Shown: positions 11,601 through 26,600 of the stretch, in pieces
Layout of the letters: every line of letters starts with the position of its first letter
Position numbering within the stretch: position 1 is the stretch's first letter
From: Ypsolopha sequella
Lineage: Eukaryota > Arthropoda > Insecta > Lepidoptera > Ypsolophidae
Length of the DNA: 64,000 bases
Direction of reading: 5' to 3'
NCBI GenBank assembly: GCA_934047225.1
Contig: OW203988.1
Coordinates: 8,032,229 to 8,096,228, forward strand
The notes under the pieces: generated by a model
Told to the model about the DNA's origin: nothing
What the model saw: the letters and a program-made list of their open reading frames with translations, nothing else
The model's database searches: none
Position numbers and translations under genes: made by a program

Positions 11601-14600
11601 ATAGAGAGGGAGCCTTACTTCGGGCGGTCAAGTAAGATAACGCATACTTTAACGACATTAAATTTATTTTCAATGCAAGTGCTCGTAATGGCCCACTTTT
11701 TATGCATCAAAACCGAACAGAAAGTCGATTATTTTGCTCTAGGGCTTTATTATTATTATTTTTTTTCATTTAGTTACAATGGTTGGCTAACCTGCAATCT
11801 TTCCTGTGTACCATAAATTTTATACTTTTTTTTTTCCACTGTTTAACGGCTCTGGATACAGTCTTTTTGAGCCAATCATAATTTAAAGTTCACAAGATTA
11901 TATATGTTTTATTTCCTCACACTATGCATTGAAAAACGTAGTATGATACACGGGCGTAAGAGCAATAAATTACTCGGTTACGTTTAAGACACTCGCGACG
12001 CTCGTGTTTTAAATCGTCCTCGTAATTTTTTCCTTTTCGCCCTTGTAGCATAAACTACTATTCTGTAACCTGTTTTTACCGGTTCACATTTCCCTATCAT
12101 AATGTAGATTATTTGCAACGAAAAGAGACTTTATATATCCAGCTTTCCAGAAGTGAAACTTGATATTCCAGTTAAAGGTAATACAATTTACCAAATTATC
12201 GAAGGAGACCTTGATGAGCCTTCAACATGTCAGCATATTGCCAGGTGTGACAGATATCGCTGTAAATTATCGGATTACCTAGTTTCGTGCGTGCGCGTGG
12301 GCAAGCGAGATTGCAGGTCGGCGCGCGCGCGTGGTCCGATGCGTTTTGTGAGGTTCGTTTTGGTTAATTATCTCTGATAGATCGAAATTGTCATATCTAT
12401 GAGTACAAGCCTTTTGAGAAGAATATTGTTGAGAGGGAAATTTCAAGCGCAAAACGAGATTTTCAGTTACTCTCTAATTTCGCACGGCGTGTTTGCGCTT
12501 GATGACATCTGTTTTTCAATTGTTATCGAAAATCGATAACTGAACGAGTTAAAATTAGTTCTCCTAAATTTTGAAACGGAAGAAATGTAGTTGCCTCAGG
12601 GTTGCCAACCATCCTGTTTTCCCAGGAAAGGCAGGAAATGTCATGGTTTTTGCGGTTCTAGAATACCTACACCGTTCTTCTTGGTAAACTGTATATACAA
12701 GGTGACTTTTTGATCATCGTCAAAATTCTTACTAAGGGCTTGGTAAGTGATCAGCATCACGAATCAATTACAATTTTTGTGAAATTCGTAAAATGAAATT
12801 AAGACTTTCCATAGTTATTCACTCCCAGTCCTGAGTGAATCACTATGGGGAGTCGAAATTTAATTTTATGAATTTTACAAAAATTCGTATTGGTTCATGA
12901 TGCTGATCACTTATTAAGGCTCAAGTATGAATTTGGACGATGTTCACAAATTCACCTTGTATATGTAAGACATAGCTAGTACGGTATAAGTGTATGGGTG
13001 GCGCAACTAATTTCGTAAAGCAAATAAAATAACAAAATCTGAATTGCAGAAATGTTCATTCATACCTGTTATGAAATACTGAACATTTTACAATACATTC
13101 CATTGTATATTTTTCGCTTAACGACTTGTCTTCGCCAAAATTAACTCAAGGATCACCGAAAAAAGGTTAATTATTAATTAATCGGTTTAAATTGAAGTCA
13201 AGGGGAGCAAACAAAGTATAAATTTGGTGACTTAAAGTACTTATGGATCATTTTCTTTCTTCGTAAATGTTTGTTATTTATTTACTTTTGGTTTACGTAT
13301 TATATTATTTATTTTTGTTATATATTAGTGTATATATTTATCGTATTCTATGTATTTGTATGTACAATGTTATACTTGTGTATTTACTTTAGGTATTTGT
13401 TATCCATTTAATTATTATTATTTATTTTGTGCACCACCTTCGCTTTATTTTTTCCAACAATTAATTTCTATCCAAAGGTTGTCTGGAAGAAATCGCTATA
13501 AGCGATAAGGCCGCCAATTGTTACCTTCTTTCATAAGTTTGTTCTTTTACCTGATTTCTTTATTTTGGTGTACAATGAAGAGTATTTGTCTTGTCTTGTC
13601 TTGAATTAAATATTATTAAAGCAAAAAAACGTAGGTTATTGGTAAGACATAACCAGTAGAGCGTTCATAATTCCAGAAAGCGTTCAAAATACACTAATAT
13701 TAGTAGCCTGCACATTGCACAGGTATAATTATTTTGTCTTGTATTTTCTTATCCCTTGGTTAAAGTAGATATAAGTAATTTGATGTATAGTATAAGTTTA
13801 TGTTAAAGAAAGACATGATCTTGCCAAGTTTCTTGCCCGTTCTTCTTAGCAAGACTAATCGAATGGGCGGAGGTAGGCATGTGTTTATATATGTAACCTA
13901 TTACTATGTAGTATATAGGATGGGATTTGGTCGGCCGCCTGGATTCGTGCTGGGGGCTCGGTTGGTGATCATTGAACCTTGTTCCTGGTCCCTGGCCGGG
14001 TCTCCGGTATGGGTTCGGGCGGTTGATTGGATTTCACCTTGTATAATAAATATTTTACCTATAATTTTAATCGTATATATATTGCTACATAAATTAAATA
14101 AACATTTATTCTAAGTAGTTCATGTACATTTATTATTTTATTACATATATTTTTATAAGATTAAAATTTGACTTGTGAAACGTGTATTATATATACCTAC
14201 TTTGCAAAATAAACTTTTTGAATTTTGAATTTAATCTATTTACTTATGTAGGCAATGGTACTTAACTAACATATGATAATTCAGCTATTGAATATAGCAA
14301 CAACCAAGTTGATTTCTAAATGTTTTCAATCCAAGTTAGGTAACGACAGAAAACTTAAAATCAAGACAACCAATGGGCTCAGCTAACCAAGTTTGCTTTA
14401 CAAATCTCGTAGGTATGTTAGCTTAAACTGTTTGCGTAGAATACAATGCTGCCCACGCTCTGGGACTGACATCTTTATGAAGTCACGAGGACGCGAGTAC
14501 CATCGATGCCTGCTCATGGATTAGAGAGATAAATTGCCTATTGAACATTTAAATGTCCTAGCATGTACCGGGCAAAATTACAATAATGAAAATTCCGGTT

Positions 14601-17600
14601 AGAACCCGATTTTTGGTTGCGTCACCGGTATGGAGTTCACCATCATCTTATAGCAACACTTCTTTGCGGCCGCGCGAAAAGTAGCATTTGTATCACAAAA
14701 TAGATACTACCAGCAGCCGTAGCACAGTGTTTAATCGCGCGCGATGCGACTTAGTTGAATCACAAGTGCGAGGAGCGTGACACGATGTTTTTGCGATTAA
14801 ACAGTACGTCACGCTCCTTGCACTTTGTGATGTGGCGTCGCGCGCGATTAAACACTACAGACACTTACATGCATCTAGACGCGTACGTATGATGATCTCG
14901 TAGTTGTAAAGAGGGCAACAGGAGTTTTGCTATGCGCCGCCACCGTAGCAGTCGGGTGTATTATTATCGGGAAAAGTGCCGTTGACCTCTCTGAGTAATT
15001 TTCCATGATGGTACATGTAAAACTGCCTCGTTAATGTTTTTATAAAATTTTAAAAGCACAAGATCAATTGTATTTTAAGTATACACACGACCTATCACAT
15101 ACCACTATATCGTACACAAAACAATAACCTGAGATAAGACCATAAAAATAGGGATATCTACACATTAGTGTACACAATAGGAAAAACTGAGATATGTTTA
15201 CATTTTTTAAATAAGTATGAGTAAATATTAGATAATTTTTAACGTGTTTAAACTTCATTAGTCACTTAATGACCGAGCCATTGTCATTGTTAGCCTTATG
15301 CGCTATTAACTTTGGCTAAACAAACTTTGAAAGCATTGGTTAGTGTATCTTAGGTGTTGAATTACAGTTGAATTTCGTCAAATGTCTTTGGCTTCACTTC
15401 TTACTAGCTAAAAAATCTCTCTTTTTACAATTTTGCAACCCAGTGTTTGACAACCAAGAACCAAGTTGCATTAAGACGCGTTCCCCAGCAAAATGCTTTG
15501 CTTAAGTTTCCTGCTTCCTTTTAACACGTTACAGACAGAAATACTTACAACTAACTAAAAATACAGCTAGGGATGCAAACGATATCTCGATGTTTTGAAA
15601 CATCGATGGTATCTTATCCATGAACGATGTTTAGTTTAGATCGATGTTTTTATGACGAGCCATAGGTCAGTAAAAGGCATTTTATTCATGTAAAATAATC
15701 GTGTGCAGAACAGTAAAAAAAGGAGAAGAAATGTGTTTAAAGTTGCATGATTTGACTGTAGTGAGTGAATTAACCAGAACAACCCACAAAATAGCAGACA
15801 TTTTTGAACACGATTGTTGTTTTCAACGCAAACAATGCATGAAGCAGCGCTAATGTGAGCTGTGAGCTAAATACCACAATGTTTTAAAAACACAATAGAT
15901 ATATAAAATTTAAAGAATGATGTTTGTTAATAAATAAAAAAACCTAGAGAAAACATCGATACCTCGGTCATAAAAATGACATCGATGTTTTTTTTTAAAC
16001 ATCGATGTATCGATGCATCGATGTTTTTATGAGCGGTGTTTGCATTCCTAAATACAGCACTTATCTTCAACTTCTAGACGGGAAGCGTCAAATATTTTAA
16101 AATAATGACTAACGTTATTTTAAGCGTCCTGTCTTTGTCTTTTCGATACAGACAGAAAAAGACAGTATGCTTAAATAAGTAGAATCGTGTAACACCGAAT
16201 GGACACCCAATGTCGTGTATTCTTACGAATTCACAACTAAACTCACGTTTAAGGCAAACCCATTTGTTTGCAAAAGCTACAAATGTTTTTTTCACGTTTA
16301 GTACGTTACTTTATTTTGGAAATTTATTTAATGGAGGTCGTGTAAATATTTTCGACCGGAAAAATCTCGAAATCCCTATGCCACAAACAAAGGAACACTT
16401 AACCCAAAACACTACAATGTTAATAAAAAATTGATAACTCTATGAAAAACACAGAAAATACAATAAATATCTATTACTAAAATATGCTTGCCAAATCGCC
16501 ACCATCATTCTGTAAAGTACCCAAATGGCCTTGCCTCGCTGGATAGTGATATTATACACCATTGACGTAAAAAAAGGCGGACAGAGTCGTAGCAAAGCAA
16601 CTACTGAAGTATGCAATCGGCGGCGGTTTGGAAGTGTGTGAGTCCACTCTATGCAGTGCGTTATTCTGTGTTCCTATGGAAATTGGCATGGCGGCAGAAA
16701 TACCCGCAGTGCGAGAGGGACGGAATCGGGGAAATTTGACAAAAAGTCGGTTTTAAATGAATACAAAATTAACGAAAATAGCTGTGAAAATTTCCATAAT
16801 CACTAATTTAGGTATTGTTAAAACCCATCTAAATAAATATTTTTGAAGTCTGTATGCTGAATTTGTCAGAATATAAAAAAGTGTAAATTTAGACCCCATT
16901 GCAATAATTATTTCTATCGAGTGAAATTCGTCCTATCGCGTTTCTGATAGTCCAAAATCTATAAAAAAGCTCCAAAATTGTAATTCTAATTTATTTAAGT
17001 TGTTACTTCTTTCAACAGCAGATAAATAACTTCAAAAAGGGTCGATTTTGACGATATACCCCCTTAAGTGACCTCCAATGCGTTTAAATCACATATTTAA
17101 ATAGGTATTGTAAAAAATGTGCTATAACTCGTTTGTAAAGCTGAAAATATTCTCGGAAAAGGAATCGTTATTTTATAAAGTCAATTACAGTTATGGAGTT
17201 TGTTCCCACGGAATATTTCATGTTCGGAACCGTAATTGGTAAAAATAGAAAGCAATAAACGCAGACTTATCATTTTATTATTGCCTCTAGAATCAAGAAT
17301 AGCCTTCAGGCCTTAATAAAACTGTTTTATTTGCTAAAACGTCTTGATATTAAAAAAGTTTTTTTTTTGTAGCAGGGGTTGTTATTTTTTGACAGATTGA
17401 TAGATTAGTATAACAATCTACAGTAAAAATATAATTTAAAAATGTATTTATTGGTCACCAAATTATCACTTCAGATGTAAGATGTAACAGCATGATCGAG
17501 AAAAAGTCGCTAACCCTCGAGTCTCCAGCGTCATCCGAAAATTAGCCTTACTGATGTTTAAAAATAAAAAATAAATGTAAAGTTTAAAAATTATGAAAAA

Positions 17601-20600
17601 AATGTATAGTTTTATTTAAAGTACAAGGAAAGAAAATGGACTTCTGAAAATTATACTTGCCTTAAAACAAACAGTTTGAAAATACTTTTTAAATTTTAGA
17701 CTAAAATTAAGTAAAGTTGGTTATTTCTTTGAAACCACTAATGGTACTTTTAATCTTTTCCCTGTATTTTAGTGGTTCTTGCACTAAAATACAAGGAAAA
17801 TATTGCTTAGAAAAATCATGCACGTAATTTTTTTTTTCGTCCATCGCGTCCATGTGAAAAGTATTATTTTCCCCTATTTTGCGACCTCGTAATGCAGTGC
17901 TCTCTGATATGAACGTTATTTCAATATAGTTTCTGTCGATATTTGTACCGACACAAGTAGACTCAAGGTCGTTGGCGACTACCTACCCTTTATTTATTTT
18001 AAAATTTTTCTAACATAATATATCATCTAAATTAAACCGGAACTTGTCGTGGCTTTTCAAGGTCACCAGCAGTAGTTATCCCCTTAACAAAGCTAAGGGA
18101 AGAGTTAACTTACCTGTTATTTCATTATTGCCATTGCACCAGTTAACTTCTGCGTTACCTATATTAATCCGAGGCTGTGTTTCATCCGGCTAGCCATATT
18201 TGAAAGAAAATGGCGCTTTTTTGTAGACTTTCTCTTTTTCTATTTGATATTATATACACCCTTATATACCTAGTACAACGTAGTGTATTACATACGTCAG
18301 GTGTCTAAACACAAAATAAAAATAAAACATTATACCTACGACGAGTTCAATAAAATAAAAATCTCTTCAGAAGTTTCAGATCTGTAGGCCAGGTGAACCT
18401 TGACATAGTGACGCGAACTGATTACCAAATCTTTTGTGATATAATCGAATCGAATGCATACCGACTAAGATTTATGACCCCAAAGCGAAATCGTAACATG
18501 ACTGCATGAAAATAACAATCGAGCTTTTCACGAAGGCCTTCACCATTGTAGCTGCAGTTTACACGGCTTCATGAAACACGAATAATTCGTACCATACATA
18601 TTTACGAGGGATTTTCACGCTCGATCATACCGTTTCATGGCTCCGCGATGCAAGTCTTATCATCCACGTGCATTCGCCGTGTGCACCTGCGCAAGGCTTG
18701 ATAAGAAACTAATCACGGCTTTGTTTCGATTTGCATTTGGAACTTCAATGCATGCCACGTAATTAAATAATGGTCAATTTTGAAAAGAGTACACGTAACT
18801 ATCATATTTTTTTCAATGCATGTGCTCGTAAAGGCCCACTTTTTATGCATCAAAACCGAACAAAAAGTCGATTATTTTGCCCTAGGGCTTTATCATTATT
18901 TTTTTTTTAATTTATTTGCAATTGTTGGCTAACCTGCAGCCTTTCTTGTGTACCATAGATGTTATACTTTTTTTTCCACTGTTTAACGGCTCTGGATACA
19001 GTCCTTTTGAGCCAATTATAATTTAAAGTTCACAAGATTATATTTATTTTCATTTCCTCACACTATGCATTGAAAAACGTAGTATGATACACGGGCGTAA
19101 AAGCAATAAATTACTCGGTTACGTTTAAAACACTCGCTACGCTCGTGTTTTAAATCGTCCTCGTAATTTATTCCTTTTCGCCCTAGTAGCATAAACTACT
19201 ATTAAAGTAACTGTCAAAAAATGGTAGCCTTATATGTGTTTCATATAAATTATAGTTCCTTTGCCATAAAGCGTCGATGTATGTCCATTATGTCCAACCA
19301 CGAGGTAGCTCCAAAACAGCTACGGCAACTGAATTGAAATTTGGCAAGGACTTCGTAAAAATATTCATCATCATGAGGTTTTTAGACCACAAGTTCTAAA
19401 ATATGACTTATTTAACCAAAATCTCGAAATGGTTTTCGAATTAACTTTAATCTAAGCGAAATGCGTAAAATAAGAAAATGTTTCGACGGCGGGCGGCGTC
19501 ACTCAGCCGACATTAAAAATTGGTAAGGTTCTAACAAAAGGACAATAAGAAAAGAGGATAAAAAATGGGTTTGCGAAAGCAAATTAATTCAAAGATATTC
19601 ATGCATTCAGCAATAAAATCGTAATAAATTTAAAAAAAAGAACGAACCCGACACAGAAATTAAATTTCCGAAGCTTTTACGACTTGTAAATCTTATTATT
19701 CATTCCATCTTTTCTTAAATTTTTATACATTTAATATATACTTTCGCGTATGAGTCTATTATTTAGATAAAATTGTAAGGATTGATCAGACCTTTTTAGT
19801 CTTTGTGTGAACAAATCTTCAGAAAGTCTACAAAAATGTGTACTGTTTTCAACTCATTTAGCTGCATTTGAATAAGTCGGCCATTAAGAGTAACTTTTCG
19901 TGGTAATTTGAAGTTCTCTTTCGGATAAGTGGTACAAATTTATACACTAGTACAAAATTTTTTAGGCAAAAAAATCTATGACGATGTAATACGGACTACT
20001 AAGCCAGTTTTATATTTCAGAGAATCTAGCTCATTCTGACAAATTATCTATATGACTAATAATCCATATAACAATCGTTCTTTCAAACAATCGTATTATA
20101 TGTCTGTTGTGTATTTTGACTCTCATATTATCTAGCATATAGGTAATCGAACAATTTGGACATTCTATCATGTGTGCAGCCAAGACCCGGAAGGAAATAA
20201 TCTATGCCTTAATAATATTTGCCAAAAACAATGTTCGGTGGTATTACCTAGACCCCTGCCTGGTCCTTGACCAAGATTATTACCTAGATTACCTAGATTC
20301 CGACTTTAAAAACAGACATCATGACGCGACCAACTCGGTTGTGGGCGTGGCCAAATGTCATGCTGTTTCATTTCGCTATAAGGTGCACGCTCAATGGAAC
20401 TTGCGAGGACAATACAATCGCGTGCCGATTTCGTCGCGGGCGCAAAATTGAAAACTTGTTTTTCGGAGAAACATGATTTTGGTAAGGCTTGGGACGTTTT
20501 CAAACATTATTTTTGGTTATTATTAATTTTTGATGTTTGACTAGTATTCAATTTTTGATTTTATCTAAAACAATAAAAGCACATTCCGCTACACTTTTGA

Positions 20601-23600
20601 TAAAAAGCCATAAAATTTACGTATTTTAGGGGTTTGTTGTTATGATATTACTCAAATTTTACAATTTTTAGCTCGACTTGAACATATGTATATCTTAACA
20701 TCATATCATTGCAGTATAGAAACGCAGAAAGAAAAGTAAATCTGGATGTGAGGAGCTCTGAACCGGGATGTATATCTAGATAATGTTAAAGGACACAGCC
20801 TTAAATATTATAATAACATTCCATAGACACCCACAATTTAGTGACAGCGTTTGTATGAAGGTTTGCACGTGATGACGCCTCTTAAAAGGAAATAAATCTA
20901 TTCCAAAAATGTCACTGAAGCAACTTTGATATGAAAAAGAAAATTGCATACTTTCTAAAGGGCTGCGGCTTCTTGCTTTTTCCTACATCCCAGTGGCGCG
21001 TTCATAAACTGGGGGTCGCGACACGGATTCTATTGCCATCTATGTCGCACGCGTTTTAAATTGTATACGCTATCCAGCTGTCAGTGTTGGAACCTGACGA
21101 AAGTGTTAATTAATGAACGGGGGGTCAGACAGTGTTAAAATAAAACGCCCTACGCCTACGCCATATCACAGATAATACAAGATATGTTTTAATAAAACTT
21201 TCTAGAGTTCCGTACTGTAGGGAATAATTTAGGTAACTTGTTACTTGAGCATATTTTCTGACGGATTACTCAGAAGCCGTCAGCAAAGAGCTGAAGGTCA
21301 AGGCAGACCGGCCACCATCTGTTCCGATATACCGAAGCCCATATAGAGACGCGGGTAAACAGCCAGGCTTTTACATGTCATGTGACGTCATCGAGGTGAT
21401 TTCGTGTTAATTGGTACAGTCAGAAACACAATTAAGCACCGTAATCCATTGTGTTAGAGATCATTTTAGAATGTATTTGGGTCTACGTTTGTATAAGTGC
21501 AGTTTGAAGACTGGTTTGATGGAGATGGAGTTAGGATATGATTGAACTATGTAATTGGCAGGCGGCTGGACGAATTTTCCCCGAGCCATGTTATATTCAA
21601 AGTTTTTATTACATTTCTTGGCAGCCACACGAAATTTTCACAATTTGACAATCAAATATTACAGAAACCAATGGGAATAATATTTTTCTTGCGTCCCTTT
21701 TCAAAGAACTTGTGGGGTTTTTGAAATATATGATTCATCTATGCTTTAAAAATGTTTCAAAATCAAGGATGACTGTAGCCAACATGCAGCTGTCTCTTAT
21801 TAAAAACAGCATAACCCTGTAGTAGCAAACATTTTTTTACGCACTGCACATTTCCTTTTTAGGCCAAGCCAAGTTCACACCTGACATTCAGGCTGGCTGT
21901 TGCTGTGTCGTGGTGACCTACAAATGTTGCAATAAACTGTGAAAGCCTGGAATACAATCCGTCCATGTGTGTATAGGACTGTATGAGTGTTTAGACGGCT
22001 TCATTTCATTTGATCTCTAGATTTGATTGTGACATCGGCTCATGGTTCTTTATTGTAGTTTTTTCTTTCACTTCACACTTAAGTTGCTGATCTGGTCTAA
22101 GTAATTCGGAAGGCATGTTAAGCTGTCCATATTTGTGCCCGAAGTCCATCGACAGGGCTCACCACTAATCACGCTGGGACGTAATAATCGTCGGTGAAAA
22201 ACGGGTGTACGGGTGTGGACTGTGACTTTCATTTCGCAGTTCATACTCGGAAGTACCTCTGAAACCCCTCGGGGATTCATGTCGGTATTTAGAAACTATA
22301 AAACAGTGTTCATGTAGAAAACCAAGCAACGAATACCTATTCTTCAACTTATTGTTTCTGAATTCACCATTTGTGTGATTAACAGACGAAATATATGAAG
22401 TGTATATATATTAATAAACAAATTTAATGTTTGATTATTATCAGTATTAACTTTCACCAGAATTTGGGTCCACCCACAGTGATAAATTGTAGAAAGTGAT
22501 TGTGTCCTTGCTTTAAACCAATTAATCATCAATTGTTAGATATAATCCGTCAACGTTTGCTACATTATAACAACATATATATTTAAACAACTATGAGGTG
22601 TACAGTATTGTATTTTCTATTCGACTTTAGAATGTTAATAAATCAAATTATTTGTTGAATTATCCAAATGTCATAGCTTTCATGTTAACATTACTTTTGA
22701 AAAAATTATAATAAATATTAATTACACAAGTGGGCTAATTAATTCATTCCATGTTTAACTTGTGTACCGTTGACGTAAGCCGTTCATTTATTTGACGAGG
22801 TTAATACATTTTACTAAATACATTTTGCATTTTTAATTTATTGTTTTTTTTTTATTTTATTAAATATGTTTAATAAGTTATAAAGTATAATGAATTTTTT
22901 GCTTCTGAAGAATTTTTTTATTGCCTTCGTCATTTTAAATTAAAAACAAAGAAAGCACAAATTTATCCTTACCTACGAAGTATACATAAATTAAGATTTC
23001 TATCGGTGCTTATTTAGCGGTTCTAATTTAACCTATTTTCGCAGTAACTACGCGATTTTTAGTTGACAAGAATAAAGTGTGTAAAAGTGTATTTGACATC
23101 GTTAATTTTTCTTATTTGTTTCACAAATCTCTAAAAATAAGCGTGGCACTTGAAGAATAACTGTCGACATAAAATGTTAAAGAGCTGAAAATGCTGAAAA
23201 TTATATTCCGAGAGGTTAAACTCGTCGCGGTGTTAAGCACAAGGGCTGTTGGAAAATGTCGCTGAATAATTCAGTGTAAGTAAATTTATCCACTTACTTT
23301 GATTCGTTGTGGTTAACGATCATGGACGATAGGTAACTAAAGTTACTGGTGCTTTTAGTTTTATTATCCAATTCAAAATAAAATTATATGGTAAAAAAAC
23401 AAGGTATTTCATAAGATTTTGAAAAGAAAAAAAAAAACGTTAGATTCATTTTCTCTGTGCTATAAAAAGGCAGCTAAACTGTTCTTCCACAGAAAAACTT
23501 TTTATTTCAATGATGTCCCTGCAGGCGTATATTAAATTAACGGACTTCCACACACAAATTTCAAAATAATGATTGAGTATAATATATTTTTACCGTCATT

Positions 23601-26600
23601 TTTCTTGAGAAGTTTTACGCAACGGTTTTTTTTTTCTGTAGGTACATTTGTATCTTTTGCTTGTTATGCATTTTTATAGTTATTCAAGTGCAGTAATAAT
23701 CTATAAAAACAGATAAAAGAGCTTCTGGAAGCAGTAGTAAAATTTAAAAATACTTTATTCCCATTAGGATAAATAGCTTTATTTTTAACATTTGTCCATC
23801 ACATGGTCATCATCAATGATTTAATCGCTAGTAAATCTATATAATCTAATTATGATATATTAAAATAAAATATTTTATTTTATTTTCTCCTAGACTCTAC
23901 AGTAATAAAGTCCAAGTAGGTGAAGGTTGAAAACTGACATTTTATGATCGAATTCGTAATAGGTGATGTTTACATCTTTATGTAATATGTTTTTTTATCT
24001 AATACATCTAGTTACCTATATATTAACATACATGCAGTTGTATCTATACGTAAAATGAGTGTTGCTTTATCAAACAGTTTTTTTTTCTTATAATTATTTG
24101 AGTGTGTTCTTTTTGTTGTGTTTTGTTTTTGTCGATGAATTGAACATAAGTATTTAAATCACGAACTGATTTGTGTACCATTGTTTGCATGGGCCAAGTA
24201 AATAGAGATAGTGACAAAGATGAAGACTGTATGTTGTCATCATCTCATCATTAGGTATTATATTACGTACATTTAACTTGTTAGGTAGTAATCGGTGGAA
24301 TTAGATACCAAATAAATCTTTTAATTATATCCATCATTTATCTGAGCAAGATATTTTCATTCAATTAAGGATAGCAAAGACATTAACGATTTATTGTTTT
24401 ATACTTTTTAAGACGTATAATATATGTGTTGATGTTTTTTTTTTCCATGTTGTCTAAACTGCAACATGTCTCTCGTACTTCTGACTAGTTCCGACCAAAA
24501 GTTAAAGATTGCTAGCATCATAACGATGTCAAATAACTTAGATTCATCCCTAGATAACTTAGAATATACCCGCCCATATGCACCTTTGATAAAGTTTTTT
24601 CTCGAAACAAAACATCAAATTATGGTAAAAAGACCGTTTTTGTAAAAATTACAATACCATTATAAACAACTAATAGGTAACTTTAATCTAACAAAACCAG
24701 TTACGGGTGAAAGTTCGCCAGTTTCCGCACTTTGTGAATTCGAAAAACATTAAGAAGATGGGAGTAAGAAATTTATAGTATTATTGACCTTAACTGGTCA
24801 AGCCACATTCGTTTTCGAGCACTCCTACTTAACAAAAAAGTTTTGAATAATTTTCTTTTCGTTATCTGTAAAAATGTTTTAACTTTCGTTTTTTAATTAA
24901 AAAAAAATATAATAATGAAAAAAACACCTGCAATAGTTTTCTTTGGGTCTCCGAGAAAGCAGTCATCCTTGAGGGCGCAGCAGAACTTTTTGTTTTCTCT
25001 TTCAGCCGTGGCATTTGGCAGGAACATCGACAGGATGGCGACGTCTTCGTTGTTTTCCCTGGCTCTCCTAATCCTGTCTTGTCCTACTGTTTTCGTTTGT
25101 AAATGCAAACGCCTTTTGAAATCATCACTCAATACATCCGCCGACATTTTGATTTACAACTAAATTTCTTGAAAAAAAATATGAAAAAACGCGCGAACTC
25201 GCGTAAGTTTGAATTTGGAAGAGCGTCGCGATTCAAGTGCAGGCTTCGCGGCCAACCGTGCGGTACTGAGTGATGCCACCTTCTTGCTTGATACAGCGTT
25301 GTGTCAGCTAAGCTGCGACGAGCACTGGGCAGCCTCCGATCTTATTGGATATAATTGTTCCAAGTTAATAGGAAGAAATGGTCAGGAAAGCCGCGGAATA
25401 GAGAGAGATTAACTAATCAGACCAATGAGGAAGAACATTAATTGGAACCTTATTGATCGCTAAATGGTCTTTTAGGTCATTTGAGATAGGTCAGACGTTG
25501 CTTGTTTATGTCTGTGTTGCACGTGCAAGCTGATAATTATTATGAATTACATACCTACATTTTAAACAAATAAGTTTTATTTATTTTCTTAGGTAGTTTT
25601 ATTTAAGAAAAACAGGCAAGAACGAGAATTAAAATTAGACATTTATACTCATTTTTGTTACTTCTATATTCGCTCATAATGGTGCTATATTTTATGAAAA
25701 TGAAGACTGATAAAATTTGGATAATTTAGCAAGTCTAAATAATTGAAATTGCGTGTGGGAACAAAATATGTGTATGACAAAAACATATATTCTTCCTTTA
25801 AAATAAAAAACGCAATTCCCTTATGATTTTCTAATTTATGTATTAGACATACAACGTTTAGGTAAATATGTATTATAATAAATAAATATTGTATGTAAGA
25901 GTAAACATCTATTTTAAGCCTACATAACAGTATGAAGTTAGTTGGAGATACAGGTTAATGGTTGTGATGATCTTGAGATGGACCTCAGTTGAATGGATTT
26001 GACATCAGACCGTTGAACGGGCAATTTATCTGCAAACTAAAGTGACTTTGGCAACCTACACTTGGTTACTTTAACTGCCGTTTAACTATTTGTCTTATTT
26101 CATTGTTTACTTCTTACTTAAATACATACTTTTATTATTTTAAATTTACACGGTCATTATAAACATTATTAGGAGTACGTGACTCACCGCGTTTGGTTTA
26201 TATATTTATCAGTAATCCCGCGACCATGGCACATGAAACTGCCGAAAATTCGGGAAAATATAAAAACCAAACACGGTGAGTCCCGTTATCTTAATAATTT
26301 TTATACTTCTATTAGTCACTCGGGCAGATCATTGAGTTCGCTTTGACGAAAAAAATATTCAACGGCTGATAACCTATGCTATTTTTTAAATACTGCACAA
26401 CTTCAAATCGCAGTAATATCAAATTGTTCTCGATGTTATAAAAAAATCTATAAAAACTTTTAGCCAGCTATAAAAGCTTCAAGCCAGCTATAAAACAATA
26501 TAGAACAAAATTGTATCAAAGAGTGTAGAGATGGTTTTATAATATCTGTCACTATGAAGTCATAAAATAAACAGCATCTCGTAAAAGTGACATTACGATA

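Noticed and set aside
25209..25412. 67-codon plus-strand open frame
   Set aside because: It overlaps the GC-rich upstream region of the alternative Limpet exon; no domain and no conserved start context.
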